Program-made: the position numbers and the translations under genes | Assembly: GCA_015060245.1 (NCBI GenBank) | Contig: SUYU01000009.1 | Location: forward strand, 1 to 64,000 | Direction: 5' to 3' | DNA length: 64,000 nt | From: Bacteroidales bacterium | GTDB taxonomy: Bacteria; Bacteroidota; Bacteroidia; Bacteroidales; UBA932 | Notes under the pieces: model-generated | The model's input: only the letters and a program-made list of their open reading frames with translations | What the model was told of the DNA's origin: nothing | Database searches by the model: none | Shown: positions 9,018 through 18,634 of the stretch, in pieces | Layout: each line of letters opens with the position of its first letter | Position numbering within the stretch: the stretch's first letter is position 1

Positions 9018-10325
9018 CTATTTTGTAGTTCTTACTGTAGTAGTGGCGCTCATGCCTCCGCAAGAAACTGTAAATGGATTACCGTCCTGCAAATCATACA
9101 TGAAGGCATCCTCTACTGTAGGGAAGTATACTCTACAGTTGCGGATCAACTCATCAGCATCTGCAGCCAATGCAGGATCAGCATTTTTTGCTCTCTGCAA
9201 ATAGTCAGTTGCAACCCAGAATTTTGCTCTCTGCTCCATCTCGTTGCCTGAACATTTAACCTGATACCAGATAGTACCAATCAACAAGTTTGCCTTGCCT
9301 GCCAATGAAGCATCTTTCTCCATAGCCTCTTTAGCAGTCTTTACAGCAGGACCATACTGATTCAATTTCTTGAACTGGAATGTAGCCATCTCAAACATCA
9401 TTGAAGCATCCTCCAAATCATCTGACTCAGGATTGTCAATAGCCTCCTGCAAATATTTCAAAGCCTCTTCGTTCTGATCTTTGCTTGAATACAATCTGTA
9501 AAGAAGTCTTGCTGAGTTGAATGAAGGCTCCAACTCGTGCATAGCCATAACTGATTTCAAGAACAACTCTGAATCAAGACACTCGTTGTCTGACAAAAGT
9601 TTTGCAATGTTCTTTACCAAAGCAATATCTTTAGGGTTTGCATCGAAACGTGGAGTGAATACTGAAATGAGGTTGTCGCAATTTGCAACACCACTCAATA
9701 CAAAAGCATTCTCAAATGTTGCACGTCTTCCTTTGTTGATTTCAGAAGGATCTGCTTTGTAGATCTCCTCCAAAATTGGAGACAACTCTGAATAGGTATT
9801 CAATACCTCCTCGTCAGTTGCTTTCTGAGACTCATACATTGCTTTTGCACGGTTCATCTGCAATACCAACAAGTCAGGATTTACTGATTGTCCTGAAATT
9901 TTGATAACTTCAGCAGTCTCCTCATACACTGTTCTGTCATCTGCAGCAAAATAGTTTGCCATATCAAGAACCTTGTTCTGTTTGGTCTTTAGGGCATTCT
10001 TAGGGAAGTTTGCAATTCTTGTGTCATAAATCAACATCAAGGTATCAACCAAACCCTGTTTTGTAGCGGCATCAGCCTTGCCGATAAGGCTTCTGTAGAT
10101 TGTAGCACCATGAACAAAGATATTCTGGCTTGCCTTAGGAGGACAATATTTGAATGCGTTTCTCCACTCAACAGCAGCCTCTTTAAAATCTCCCTGTTTG
10201 TAGAAATCTCTGTAAAAATTCAATGAGTTTACACATTTAGCGCTGTCCGGGCCATATTTACCTTGTGCCATAGCACCTGTAACACCCATGAACATGACAA
10301 CTGCGAATAGTAGTAATTTTTTCAT
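9018..10325 (-). CDS. Secreted tetratricopeptide-repeat protein
   Basis: A predicted periplasmic or outer-membrane-associated TPR protein of about 435 residues. The start is taken at the ATG at 10325, which gives a clean signal peptide (MKKLLLFAVVMFMGVTGAMAQ); an upstream start at 10397 would overlap the preceding gene and add an unconserved 24 residues. The body is helical with TPR-like motifs, for example EEALKYLQEAIDNPES and AVKTAKEAMEKDASLAGKA. It probably scaffolds envelope proteins; its partner is unknown. It sits 37 bp after the outer-membrane-protein gene and 1 bp before lptC, so a role in LPS or outer-membrane assembly is a reasonable inference. Confidence 0.82.
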   Translation of the reverse strand: MKKLLLFAVVMFMGVTGAMAQGKYGPDSAKCVNSLNFYRDFYKQGDFKEAAVEWRNAFKYCPPKASQNIFVHGATIYRSLIGKADAATKQGLVDTLMLIYDTRIANFPKNALKTKQNKVLDMANYFAADDRTVYEETAEVIKISGQSVNPDLLVLQMNRAKAMYESQKATDEEVLNTYSELSPILEEIYKADPSEINKGRRATFENAFVLSGVANCDNLISVFTPRFDANPKDIALVKNIAKLLSDNECLDSELFLKSVMAMHELEPSFNSARLLYRLYSSKDQNEEALKYLQEAIDNPESDDLEDASMMFEMATFQFKKLNQYGPAVKTAKEAMEKDASLAGKANLLIGTIWYQVKCSGNEMEQRAKFWVATDYLQRAKNADPALAADADELIRNCRVYFPTVEDAFMYDLQDGNPFTVSCGGMSATTTVRTTK

Positions 10326-10362
10326 AATAAGTATATAAATTATTAAGTTTTTATTGTTATTT

Positions 10363-11673
10363 CTATTGATACTGATGTTTGACAAACCATATGTCATGAA
10401 GACTGATGTTCACTATGAACTGCACATATCTCTCCCTAACAAGATTCTCCTTTACTGTACCCCTCTGACCAAAATCCACAGCCACATTCACCGCATTATA
10501 CAGTCTGTATATAGGCAACGACATTCCAAAAGTTAATCCCGCTGCACTTATCTGGTGTGATCCGAGTTGGACATATGACTGCTCATAATAGGCGCCCAAC
10601 CTGTAAGTCACCCTTTTCATATAATACCTTATATCATACTTGTTTGGAGTAAACTCCAAACCTGCCTTGTAATATCCCGCAACGCAAGGTTTGAACCTCA
10701 CTCCGTCGGCTCCCTCAAATGATGATTTTGACCAATCCTGTCTCATATAGTCGAAACCGAACATCCATTTGTCCTTCTTTCTTATTGAGAAACCTGCTGA
10801 TATCTCCTGTGGAATCTTTATTCTGGCATCCTCTGAAAGCGAGTTTACAACAGTATCCCTTATATTGTCATCATACGCATAGGCAAACCTGTTGAAATCT
10901 CCCTTGAGATTTGTTGCCATCCTGTATGTTGCACCAACTGTAATGTCAATATTCTTCTCCTTGTTGAGCATTCCGAAATATTGCAGACCTATTCTTGCCG
11001 AAGAGGCTCCCAAGGCATAATCCCATCCTGTTTCAAATGATCTCATGGAACCTGCCGAAGTCTTGAACATTACATTGCTGTATCTGTCAAGCGCTCCAAA
11101 ATAGTAGATATACTCCGCACCCAATGAGAAATGCTTGAAAAAATTCATTGAAGCACCCAAGAAAAACTGGTTGATGCTTCCTGTACCATATTTCTGGTAT
11201 TTTATGTCGCCATATTCCGAAACAAGTTCCTTGTCGGTCTCAGTAGACTCAAATTTATATCCTATATCACTGTAAGGTGAGATACCGACAATAAGCGCAG
11301 ACTTCTTGTATATAGGTGCTGTGAAGACTATGTTGTGCATATTGAAGGTATTGTAGGCAGATTTGGTCTTACCGTCTGAATTGTAGAAATTCTTCTGTGA
11401 TATACCGAAATCAAGCATGAAAGCCAATGTATCCCTTTGTGTTATTGAAGCCGGGTTGAGATAATTAATGTAGCGGTTATCCCTCACTCCTACACCTATT
11501 CCACCCATTCCCCTGTTGATGGCTGTTCCTTGTTTTACTATCTCGCCAATACCATATAATGAGTATGGAGTATATGTTCCAAGAGCATCCGTTGTCTGTG
11601 CTTTGGAAATATTCACTCCAGCCAAAAATACCAATATGGCAAGGACAATTCCTTTAATTCTGCTTTTGCGCAT
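10363..11673 (-). CDS. Outer-membrane beta-barrel protein
   Basis: A predicted outer-membrane channel or barrel of 436 residues. The signal peptide ends near residue 25 (VNISKAQ). The mature N-terminus carries YSLYGIGEIVKQGTAINRGMGGIG and NYLNPAS, the plug-like start of FadL/PorV-type and related Bacteroidota barrels (the first motif spans about residues 36-60). Alternating hydrophobic beta-strands continue to an aromatic C-terminal strand. Ligand is unknown. Its start overlaps the coaX end by 20 bp, implying coupled translation. It belongs to the mfd-coaX-OMP-TPR-lptC run, whose order suggests an envelope function. Confidence 0.78.
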   Translation of the reverse strand: MRKSRIKGIVLAILVFLAGVNISKAQTTDALGTYTPYSLYGIGEIVKQGTAINRGMGGIGVGVRDNRYINYLNPASITQRDTLAFMLDFGISQKNFYNSDGKTKSAYNTFNMHNIVFTAPIYKKSALIVGISPYSDIGYKFESTETDKELVSEYGDIKYQKYGTGSINQFFLGASMNFFKHFSLGAEYIYYFGALDRYSNVMFKTSAGSMRSFETGWDYALGASSARIGLQYFGMLNKEKNIDITVGATYRMATNLKGDFNRFAYAYDDNIRDTVVNSLSEDARIKIPQEISAGFSIRKKDKWMFGFDYMRQDWSKSSFEGADGVRFKPCVAGYYKAGLEFTPNKYDIRYYMKRVTYRLGAYYEQSYVQLGSHQISAAGLTFGMSLPIYRLYNAVNVAVDFGQRGTVKENLVRERYVQFIVNISLHDIWFVKHQYQ

Positions 11674-12388
11674 AATAATCCGCTATTTGGGCTAAACCCA
11701 TCAATACTAAATTAGGGGCAACAAAGATGGCACTTTTCATTTTTTTTGCAAAATAAAATGCATCACCACCCGTAAAAACTATTGTAGATTCAGGATTTTT
11801 CTCAATATATCCTTTTACTTCAAAAATCAGACCTAAAACTACACCGGCAGTCATTGCCGTGTCTGTATTTACTCCAATTTCTGGAAAATCTTCAACAGGT
11901 TTTATTAGTGGCAATCTTTTTGTAAAGGTGTTAAGCGCTCTAAATCTGCTTGTTAGACCCAATGAAATATTTCCACCTACCAAAGTTCCCTCTTTATTTA
12001 TAAAATCTACTGTAAGAGCAGTTCCAAAATCAAACTTTATACACTCCTTACCCGGAAACATCATTGCTACAGCCAAGGCTCCTGCTATGCGGTCTGCACC
12101 CAGACCCTTTGCCGGAAACTGGTAGTTCAAGTCAACAGGCAACTCTGTAAGGTAATCCAAAAGCACAAACTTCCTGCACCTTTTCTCCAGCATCGCATTA
12201 AGTTCAGCATTCTCCTCCCTCACATTTGAGAAGACAATAACATCAACCTCCCTGTCTCCAAGGTGCGAAAAAATAAAAGATGGGATATCCTCTCCATGAG
12301 TACTCCTGTATATCTCATCAAGAACCCCCTCTTCTTCAAAAGCAACCTTACAATTTGTGTTGCCCAAATCAATCAAAAAATTTACCAC
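11654..12388 (-). CDS. coaX: Type III pantothenate kinase
   Basis: CoaX phosphorylates pantothenate in the first step of coenzyme A synthesis and belongs to the ASKHA fold. The 244-residue product starts VNFLIDLGNTNCKVAF, with the phosphate-1 motif DLGNTN. It also has GADRIAGALAVAM and DFGTALTVDF, the two further conserved family motifs. I propose the GTG at 12388 as start because it places the DLGNTN motif at the usual position near residue 8. An ATG at 12430 would add 14 residues and overlap mfd by 23 bp. A TATATTTG box ends only 4 nt before the GTG, so a leaderless transcript is possible in addition to read-through from mfd. Confidence 0.9.
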   Translation of the reverse strand: MVNFLIDLGNTNCKVAFEEEGVLDEIYRSTHGEDIPSFIFSHLGDREVDVIVFSNVREENAELNAMLEKRCRKFVLLDYLTELPVDLNYQFPAKGLGADRIAGALAVAMMFPGKECIKFDFGTALTVDFINKEGTLVGGNISLGLTSRFRALNTFTKRLPLIKPVEDFPEIGVNTDTAMTAGVVLGLIFEVKGYIEKNPESTIVFTGGDAFYFAKKMKSAIFVAPNLVLMGLAQIADYYAQKQN

Positions 12389-12392
12389 TTTG

Positions 12393-12400
12393 CAAATATA
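12393..12400 (-). promoter_or_regulatory. Bacteroidota -7 box just before coaX
   Basis: TATATTTG on the minus strand, a perfect TAnnTTTG match, 4 nt before the proposed GTG start. If active it would give a leaderless coaX mRNA. Confidence 0.4.
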
Positions 12401-12407
12401 ATAAATT

Positions 12408-15400
12408 TCAGCCGCAAATATACACAGCATTTTTCATTTGAGTAACAATATTATATGCTTTTTCCATAGTGTCAACTCCCACTACACGCAACATAAGTTT
12501 ATTGTTCTGCTCCTTTACCCTGAACTCCTTTGGCTTGCCGTTCAGATAACCGAGTATTGAGGCAAACAGATCTGACTGGTAATACGGCGACTGCTGGTTG
12601 TGTACAAAATAGGCCAGCATCAGTCCATTTTTTATTACAATGCGCTCAAATCCCAGTTTTATTGCCTCTCTTCTCAGTCTTACCACGTATGTGAGTTGCA
12701 TCAACTGTTCAGGCAACTCGCCGAATCTGTCCTTCAACTCCTCAATAAACTTCTGGAGCCTTGCCTCATCATTGATTGCATCAAGTTCCTTGTACAAACG
12801 TATCTTTTCCGAAATCTGCGGTATGTATGTATCTGGAATAAGAAGTTCAAGGTCTGTATCTATTGAGCAGTCTGCAATGAAGACCTGCTCCTCCTTTAGA
12901 GTCTCTTCAAATATACTGCTGTTCTGCTCTCCCTTTTTCATCTCCTTGAGATTTATTCCCGACGCACTCCTTGAGGCTGCATACTCCTCCTGCTTGATCT
13001 CCACAAACGCCTCTGACAATATACGCTGGTAAGTTTCAAATCCCATATCGGCAATAAAACCACTCTGCTCACCTCCAAGAAGGTTTCCTGCACCGCGAAT
13101 GTCAAGATCCTGCATTGCTATATTGAATCCGCTTCCAAGATCAGAAAATGCCTCAATTGCCCTCAGCCTGCGCCTTGCATCATCTGAAATGGATACCATC
13201 GGAGGTACAATAAGATAACAGAAAGCCTTTATATTTGAACGGCCTACCCTGCCCCTCAACTGGTGAAGGTCACTCAAGCCAAAATTCTGTGCCTGGTTTA
13301 TTATTATTGTATTGGCATTGGGCACATCTATTCCGTTCTCCACAATGGTTGTGGCAACAAGCACATCATAATCCCCGGCCATAAAGTCAAGAATCTTTCC
13401 TTCAAGTTCCTTTGGATCCATCTGACCATGGCCTACACATGTCTTTATACCCGGACATATTCTTTTGAGAATATCCTCAACTGCCAATATATCCTCAACT
13501 CTGTTATGGACGAAGTAGACCTGACCTCCCCTCTCTATCTCATATTTTATGATTTCACGTATATATTCTTCATTGAAATCCATAATCTCCGTCTGGACAG
13601 GCAGCCTGTTTGGCGGAGGGGTATTTATAATGGATAGGTCACGTGCTCCCAAAAGCGAAAACTGGAGGGTCCTCGGAATTGGTGTGGCTGTCAGAGTAAG
13701 TGTATCAACAGCAAGTTTTATCTGCTTGAGCCTCTCTTTTGCCGCCACTCCAAACTTCTGCTCCTCATCTATTATAAGCAGACCCAGATCCTTGAATTGA
13801 ATCTCCTTGTTCAACAATCTGTGTGTACCTATAATTATATCTATCTTGCCCTCCTTCAACCTTCCGGCAATATCCTTTATCTCCTTTGCGCTTTTAAGCC
13901 TGCTCAAATACTCGATATTGCATGGAAAATCACGCAACCTGCCGGCAAATGTCTTGTAATGCTGCAAGGCAAGAATGGTTGTAGGTACAAGCAGTGCCAC
14001 CTGTTTGTTGTCGGCCACAGCCTTGAAGGCTGCCCTTACAGCAATCTCTGTCTTGCCGAATCCCACATCTCCGCATATGAGCCTGTCCATAGGGAACTCC
14101 CTCTCCATATCCTCCTTGACCGCTTTGGTTGCCTTCAGTTGGTCAGGAGTATCCTCATACATGAAAGAGGCCTCAAGTTCATGCTGCAGATAACTGTCGG
14201 GAGAAAAAGGGAAACCCTTTGCCTGACGTCTCTCCGCATATAACTTTATAAGGTCTTTTGCTATATCCTTTACCTTTGATTTGGTGGTATTCTTGAGTTT
14301 TTCCCAGGCACCGGTTCCAAGTTTATATATTTTTGGAGGGGTTCCATCCTTTGACTTGTATCTTGATATTCTGTGTATGCCGTGGATGGAGACAAAAATC
14401 ACATCATTGTCTTTATATACAAGTTTTATTGCCTCCTGAACCTTGCCATTTATATTGGTCTTTACAAGTCCTCCAAATACACCTATACCATGGTCTATAT
14501 GAACCACATAGTCACCTATCTGGAATGCACTCAATTCATTCAGTGTAAGCCGCTCACTTACCGGTACCTCCCTCTTTACCTTAACCCTGTGATACCTGTT
14601 GAATATCTGATGGTCGGTATAGAGGCACACTTTTGCATCATTATCTATAAATCCTGCATGAACAGAATGTTTTATATGACTGAAAAGGGGTACATTTTTA
14701 GGATTGTCGCCCTCATTATGGGCAAAAATGCTCCTTAACCTCTCTATCTGTTTAGGATTGTCACTGCTTATGAATACCTTGTAGCCAATACTTGTCTTAT
14801 CCTTGATATTATTTAAAAGCAGATCAAAATTCTTGTTGAAAGAGGGTTGTAATGAGGTGTTGTAAGTTATTGTACAACTCTCCTTTTCTGTAAAATTGCC
14901 CGATGTTCCCAAAGAGGGATTTTCCAAATATATATTTTTAAATTTTGCAGCGGCAGCAAAAGCCTCCTTCAGGTCCTCATTTGCATAATCTGTATATTTG
15001 TCAATCCACACAAAGGTCTCTTTCTGCACAAACTCAAAAATTGATACACTCTCAAGTTCCGAAAACTCGCCATCACTGTATATGTTGGGAAAAATCTCTA
15101 TGCTCTGCAACGAATCAACAGAACGCTGGGTATTTATGTCAAAATGTTTGATACTTTCAACATTGTCGCCCCAAAAATCAAGCCTGTAGGGTTTCTCATC
15201 AGAGAAAGAGAATAGATCAATTATACCGCCCCTCAAGGCAAACTGCCCCGGTTCACTCACAAAATCAACCTTTTCAAAATTATATGCAAAAAGTGTCTCA
15301 TTTATAAATTCATGCGACAGAGAGTCATTTACAGATATTTTGAGAATATTCTCCTTAAGGCTCCTGCTGTTGAGTATCTTCTCATATATAGCCCCAGGAT

Positions 15401-15797
15401 AAGTTACAATGATTATAAATCCATTTTTTGATGTGCTGTCATTGAAAGCGGTAAGGGCACTGATGGCTGCACTTCTCTGAACTTTTTGGGAGGACTCCTT
15501 TATTGTACTTATCTTTGATACCTGATGTGAAGAGGTTGGAAAATAGAAAACACTCTCCTCCCCAACTATATTGTACAGATCATTGGTAAAAAATTGTGCC
15601 TCCTCCTTATTTGGCAGTACAACAACATGAATTCCTTTACCATATGACAAAACAGCATCTCCCACAGCATAAGCCTTTGACGATGCATATAACCCCTCAA
15701 GGAGCACTCTTTTACAACTCTTGTCAGTTAAAAAAGAGACAAGTTCCTTTTGTGCTCTCCTTGATGAGAGAATATTTTGAAAATTCAATGCTTCCAT
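12408..15797 (-). CDS. mfd: Transcription-repair coupling factor Mfd
   Basis: Mfd is a DNA translocase that removes RNA polymerase stalled at lesions and recruits UvrA. The 1129-residue protein has the family layout: a degenerate UvrB-like N-terminal module; a CarD-type RNA-polymerase-interaction domain near residues 430-500 (QIGDYVVHIDHGIGVFGGL); RecG-like helicase motors with Walker A GDVGFGKTE near 590 and Walker B IIDEEQKFG; helicase motif VATTIVENGIDVPNANT; and the C-terminal TRCF domain. It is the first gene of the long minus-strand run and is divergent from ruvB across an AT-rich gap, so two DNA-repair genes flank that gap. Confidence 0.97.
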   Translation of the reverse strand: MEALNFQNILSSRRAQKELVSFLTDKSCKRVLLEGLYASSKAYAVGDAVLSYGKGIHVVVLPNKEEAQFFTNDLYNIVGEESVFYFPTSSHQVSKISTIKESSQKVQRSAAISALTAFNDSTSKNGFIIIVTYPGAIYEKILNSRSLKENILKISVNDSLSHEFINETLFAYNFEKVDFVSEPGQFALRGGIIDLFSFSDEKPYRLDFWGDNVESIKHFDINTQRSVDSLQSIEIFPNIYSDGEFSELESVSIFEFVQKETFVWIDKYTDYANEDLKEAFAAAAKFKNIYLENPSLGTSGNFTEKESCTITYNTSLQPSFNKNFDLLLNNIKDKTSIGYKVFISSDNPKQIERLRSIFAHNEGDNPKNVPLFSHIKHSVHAGFIDNDAKVCLYTDHQIFNRYHRVKVKREVPVSERLTLNELSAFQIGDYVVHIDHGIGVFGGLVKTNINGKVQEAIKLVYKDNDVIFVSIHGIHRISRYKSKDGTPPKIYKLGTGAWEKLKNTTKSKVKDIAKDLIKLYAERRQAKGFPFSPDSYLQHELEASFMYEDTPDQLKATKAVKEDMEREFPMDRLICGDVGFGKTEIAVRAAFKAVADNKQVALLVPTTILALQHYKTFAGRLRDFPCNIEYLSRLKSAKEIKDIAGRLKEGKIDIIIGTHRLLNKEIQFKDLGLLIIDEEQKFGVAAKERLKQIKLAVDTLTLTATPIPRTLQFSLLGARDLSIINTPPPNRLPVQTEIMDFNEEYIREIIKYEIERGGQVYFVHNRVEDILAVEDILKRICPGIKTCVGHGQMDPKELEGKILDFMAGDYDVLVATTIVENGIDVPNANTIIINQAQNFGLSDLHQLRGRVGRSNIKAFCYLIVPPMVSISDDARRRLRAIEAFSDLGSGFNIAMQDLDIRGAGNLLGGEQSGFIADMGFETYQRILSEAFVEIKQEEYAASRSASGINLKEMKKGEQNSSIFEETLKEEQVFIADCSIDTDLELLIPDTYIPQISEKIRLYKELDAINDEARLQKFIEELKDRFGELPEQLMQLTYVVRLRREAIKLGFERIVIKNGLMLAYFVHNQQSPYYQSDLFASILGYLNGKPKEFRVKEQNNKLMLRVVGVDTMEKAYNIVTQMKNAVYICG

Positions 15798-16213
15798 TTG
15801 TTACGCAAAAAAAGCAAGTTTTTAACAATTATCAAAAAAACCTGTTGAAAACTTATTGATATCACTGTCAATAACTCTTGATAAGTAATTTTCACTTTTC
15901 ATTTTTCTTGTATATACAACACTCATACCTCAAGTTCCAAGATTTTTTATCAATATTTCCCATAAATTTCCAACAAGGCTTATCAACATGTGAATATGTT
16001 TACAGTTATTTTTCAAATATTGTTAACATATGTTGATAATATAATATAACTATTTGATTATTAATATTTGAACTTTAAAATATATGGTTGAAAAGATGTT
16101 TATTTCATATATTTTTATAAACAGCAGTGTGAATAAAGTGAGTTATGAACAAATTGACAAGCAATAATAAAAATCAATATTACTTTTAAAAAAAGAAATG
16201 ATATATTTGTATT
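15798..16213. other. AT-rich intergenic region with DnaA-box-like 9-mers (candidate replication origin)
   Basis: There is no gene here. The region separates divergent mfd (-) and ruvB (+). It contains two exact TTATCAACA 9-mers (15980-15988 on +; 16031-16039 on -). Single-mismatch variants occur at 15843-15851 (-), 15877-15885 (-) and 15947-15955 (+). The rest is strongly AT-rich. Clustered DnaA boxes in an AT-rich gap at a change of gene orientation are what bacterial origins look like, but dnaA is not in the window. It may instead be only a regulatory gap. Confidence 0.35.
16202..16209 (+). promoter_or_regulatory. Bacteroidota -7 box for ruvB
   Basis: TATATTTG, a perfect -7 match, ends 4 nt before the ruvB ATG. 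The resulting mRNA would be leaderless or nearly so. Confidence 0.5.
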
Positions 16214-17239
16214 ATGAATGTTGTTGACGAAAAATTTGATCCGAGAAAAATTTCTGAGTTTTCAGAGAAGGATATTGAAGGTGTAATAAGGCCAAAAGAG
16301 TTTGAAGATTTTTCAGGACAGGATAAAATTCTGGAAAATCTTAAAATTTTTGTAAAGGCAGCCAAACTTAGAGGGGAATCACTTGATCATGTACTTCTTC
16401 ATGGTCCTCCTGGTTTGGGAAAAACTACACTTGCAAATATAATAGCAAATGAACTTGGAGTTGATATGAAAATAACTTCAGGTCCGGTATTGGACAAACC
16501 CGGTGATCTTGCCGGACTCCTTACTGGCCTTGAAGCGGGGGATGTATTGTTTATAGATGAAATTCACCGTCTCTCTCCAATTGTTGAAGAGTACCTCTAC
16601 TCTGCAATGGAGGATTTCAGGATAGATATAATGATTGATAAGGGACCTGGGGCGCGTTCGGTGCAGATTTCACTCAATCCTTTTACATTGGTTGGAGCAA
16701 CCACAAGGAGCGGATTGCTTACCTCTCCTTTAAGGGCAAGATTTGGCATACAGTGCCATCTTGAGTATTATGATGCCGCAACACTCCAGAAAATTGTTCA
16801 GAGAAGTGCAAAAATCCTCAATATAGAGACTGATACCGATGCTGCGCTTGAGATTGCGTGCCGCAGCCGCGGAACACCTCGTATAGCAAATGCCCTGTTG
16901 AGAAGAGTAAGGGATTTTGCCCAGGTAAAGGGTAGTGGAAAGATTGATCTGAAAATAACCAAATATGCCCTTGATGCTTTGAATATAGACAAGCGTGGCC
17001 TTGATCTTATGGACAACAAGATACTCACAACAATAATTGACAAATTCAAGGGAGGTCCTGTTGGAGTTGGAACAATAGCCACTGCTGTAGGAGAAGATGC
17101 AGGAACTCTTGAAGAGGTGTATGAGCCGTTCCTTATAAAGGAGGGTTTCATTCACAGGACTCCTCGCGGAAGGGAGGTGACTGAGTTGGCATACAAACAT
17201 CTTGGAATATCAAAATATAGGGAGGATACTCTCTTTTGA
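16214..17239 (+). CDS. ruvB: Holliday junction branch-migration ATPase RuvB
   Basis: RuvB is the hexameric motor that, with RuvA, drives Holliday-junction branch migration in recombinational repair. The 341-residue protein has the usual length. It shows the start of the AAA+ core ([14 protein letters not shown]), Walker [11 protein letters not shown] near residue 65, Walker B FIDEIHRL near 115, sensor 1 [10 protein letters not shown] and arginine-finger region SPLRARFG, then the C-terminal winged-helix ([20 protein letters not shown]). The partner ruvA is in the same window at 38.9-39.4 kb but is not linked to it. No neighbouring gene is obviously co-transcribed. Confidence 0.97.
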   Translation: MNVVDEKFDPRKISEFSEKDIEGVIRPKEFEDFSGQDKILENLKIFVKAAKLRGESLDHVLLHGPPGLGKTTLANIIANELGVDMKITSGPVLDKPGDLAGLLTGLEAGDVLFIDEIHRLSPIVEEYLYSAMEDFRIDIMIDKGPGARSVQISLNPFTLVGATTRSGLLTSPLRARFGIQCHLEYYDAATLQKIVQRSAKILNIETDTDAALEIACRSRGTPRIANALLRRVRDFAQVKGSGKIDLKITKYALDALNIDKRGLDLMDNKILTTIIDKFKGGPVGVGTIATAVGEDAGTLEEVYEPFLIKEGFIHRTPRGREVTELAYKHLGISKYREDTLF

Positions 17240-17297
17240 TTATACCTTTATATACTATAAGTGTAATTTGACTGACAAACACCAAATTTAGATTATT

Positions 17298-18521
17298 ATG
17301 AAAAAAATAGTTTCTCTGTTATTTTTATTTGCGGTACTGTTTGCAACAGACCTATATTGTTGCACATCTGCAATTTTTACAGGCAAGGCCACTCCCGACG
17401 GAAGACCTCTCATGTGGAAACACAGGGATACAGGTGAGGAGAACAACAAGGTAGAGTTCTTCAAGGGACCAAAATACTCATTCATTGCCCTTATAAACTC
17501 TCCGGGCGACCTTAAGGAGGCATGGTGCGGAACAAACGATGCAGGTTTTTCCATTATGAATACAGCATCATACAATTTGAATTATGACAATGTACCTTCT
17601 GAAATGATGGATAAGGAGGGAGTTGTAATGTATAAGGCTTTGGGTGAGTGCAAGAGTCTTGAAGATTTTGAAAAACTACTTACTAAAATGCAGAAACAGA
17701 AACCTATGGGAGTAGAGGGCAATTTTGGAGTTATAGATGCATATGGTGGAGCAGCCTATTATGAAGTTGGAAATGAGAGTTGGACAAAAATAGATGTAAA
17801 TGATCCAAAAATAGCGCCTCAAGGATACCTTGTATATTCGAACCATTCATATACAGGCAAACTTGATGATGGTATGGGTTATATAAGGTACACAAATGCC
17901 GAATATATAATAAAGAACCATATTGGAAGGGCTGGAGAGATTACTCCAAAATTCATCACACAGCAACTTTCACGTTCTTTCTATCACTCACTTTTGGGAA
18001 TTGACCTTGTAAAGGATAATGATATTGTGCAGAGAGGAAGCGGCTGGTTCATTGACCAGGATTTCATTCCTCGCAAATCTTCTACTTCATCAATGGTTAT
18101 AGCAGGTGTAAAAGAGGGAGAAAATCCTTTGAATACTGCCATGTGGACCATTTTGGGATATCCTCCTGTATCGGTTGCAGTACCTTTGTTTGTAAAGGCG
18201 GGAGAAAACCAGCCATACTGGATGATAGAGGGTAAAGATTCTGAGAATGCTCTTATGTGTGATATGGCCCTTGAATTGAAGCATAAAATATTTCCTGTAA
18301 AGAGAGGAAACGGCAACAGATATATGAATTTCAACCTTATCTACAATCCTCAGGGAACAGGTTATATGCAGCAACTCAGGCCTCTTGAAAACAAAATTTT
18401 CAAAATGTCTGAAAGTTTTATGCAGCAGAACTTGAACAAGGAGTACAACAAAGCGGAATTTGACTCTTTCTACAATAATATGTTTGAAGAGATAAAGGCT
18501 GTATATTCAACTTTGGAGTAA
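17298..18521 (+). CDS. Secreted Ntn hydrolase, C45/choloylglycine-hydrolase-like
   Basis: A predicted exported amidase of the N-terminal-nucleophile superfamily (acyl-CoA:6-aminopenicillanate acyltransferase / C45 type). A hydrophobic signal (residues 1-20) leads directly into YCCTSAIFTGKATPDGRPLM. The cysteine at 22 aligns with the family nucleophile CTS, followed by WKHRDTG. Further family positions include GTNDAGFSIMNTAS near residue 77 and the NHSYTGKLDDGMGYIRY region. Total length is 407. Substrate is unknown: bile-salt, acyl-amino-acid or peptide amides are all possible in this superfamily. The gene lies 58 bp after ruvB and ends at its own terminator. Confidence 0.8.
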   Translation: MKKIVSLLFLFAVLFATDLYCCTSAIFTGKATPDGRPLMWKHRDTGEENNKVEFFKGPKYSFIALINSPGDLKEAWCGTNDAGFSIMNTASYNLNYDNVPSEMMDKEGVVMYKALGECKSLEDFEKLLTKMQKQKPMGVEGNFGVIDAYGGAAYYEVGNESWTKIDVNDPKIAPQGYLVYSNHSYTGKLDDGMGYIRYTNAEYIIKNHIGRAGEITPKFITQQLSRSFYHSLLGIDLVKDNDIVQRGSGWFIDQDFIPRKSSTSSMVIAGVKEGENPLNTAMWTILGYPPVSVAVPLFVKAGENQPYWMIEGKDSENALMCDMALELKHKIFPVKRGNGNRYMNFNLIYNPQGTGYMQQLRPLENKIFKMSESFMQQNLNKEYNKAEFDSFYNNMFEEIKAVYSTLE

Positions 18522-18563
18522 ATGTTGGCCTTATGTAAGGCAACTTATAAAACTGTTTCAAAC

Positions 18564-18597
18564 AAAAGAGCGGATGAAAACATCACCCGCTCTTTTT
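18564..18597. terminator. Terminator between C45-like hydrolase and hexosaminidase
   Basis: AAAAGAGCGGATGA (18564-18577) pairs with TCACCCGCTCTTTT (18583-18596) with one mismatch and runs into T. It separates convergent genes. Confidence 0.75.
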
Positions 18598-18634
18598 ATA
18601 TCTGCAACCGCAGCAAAAGTTTTAAAACTTTACC

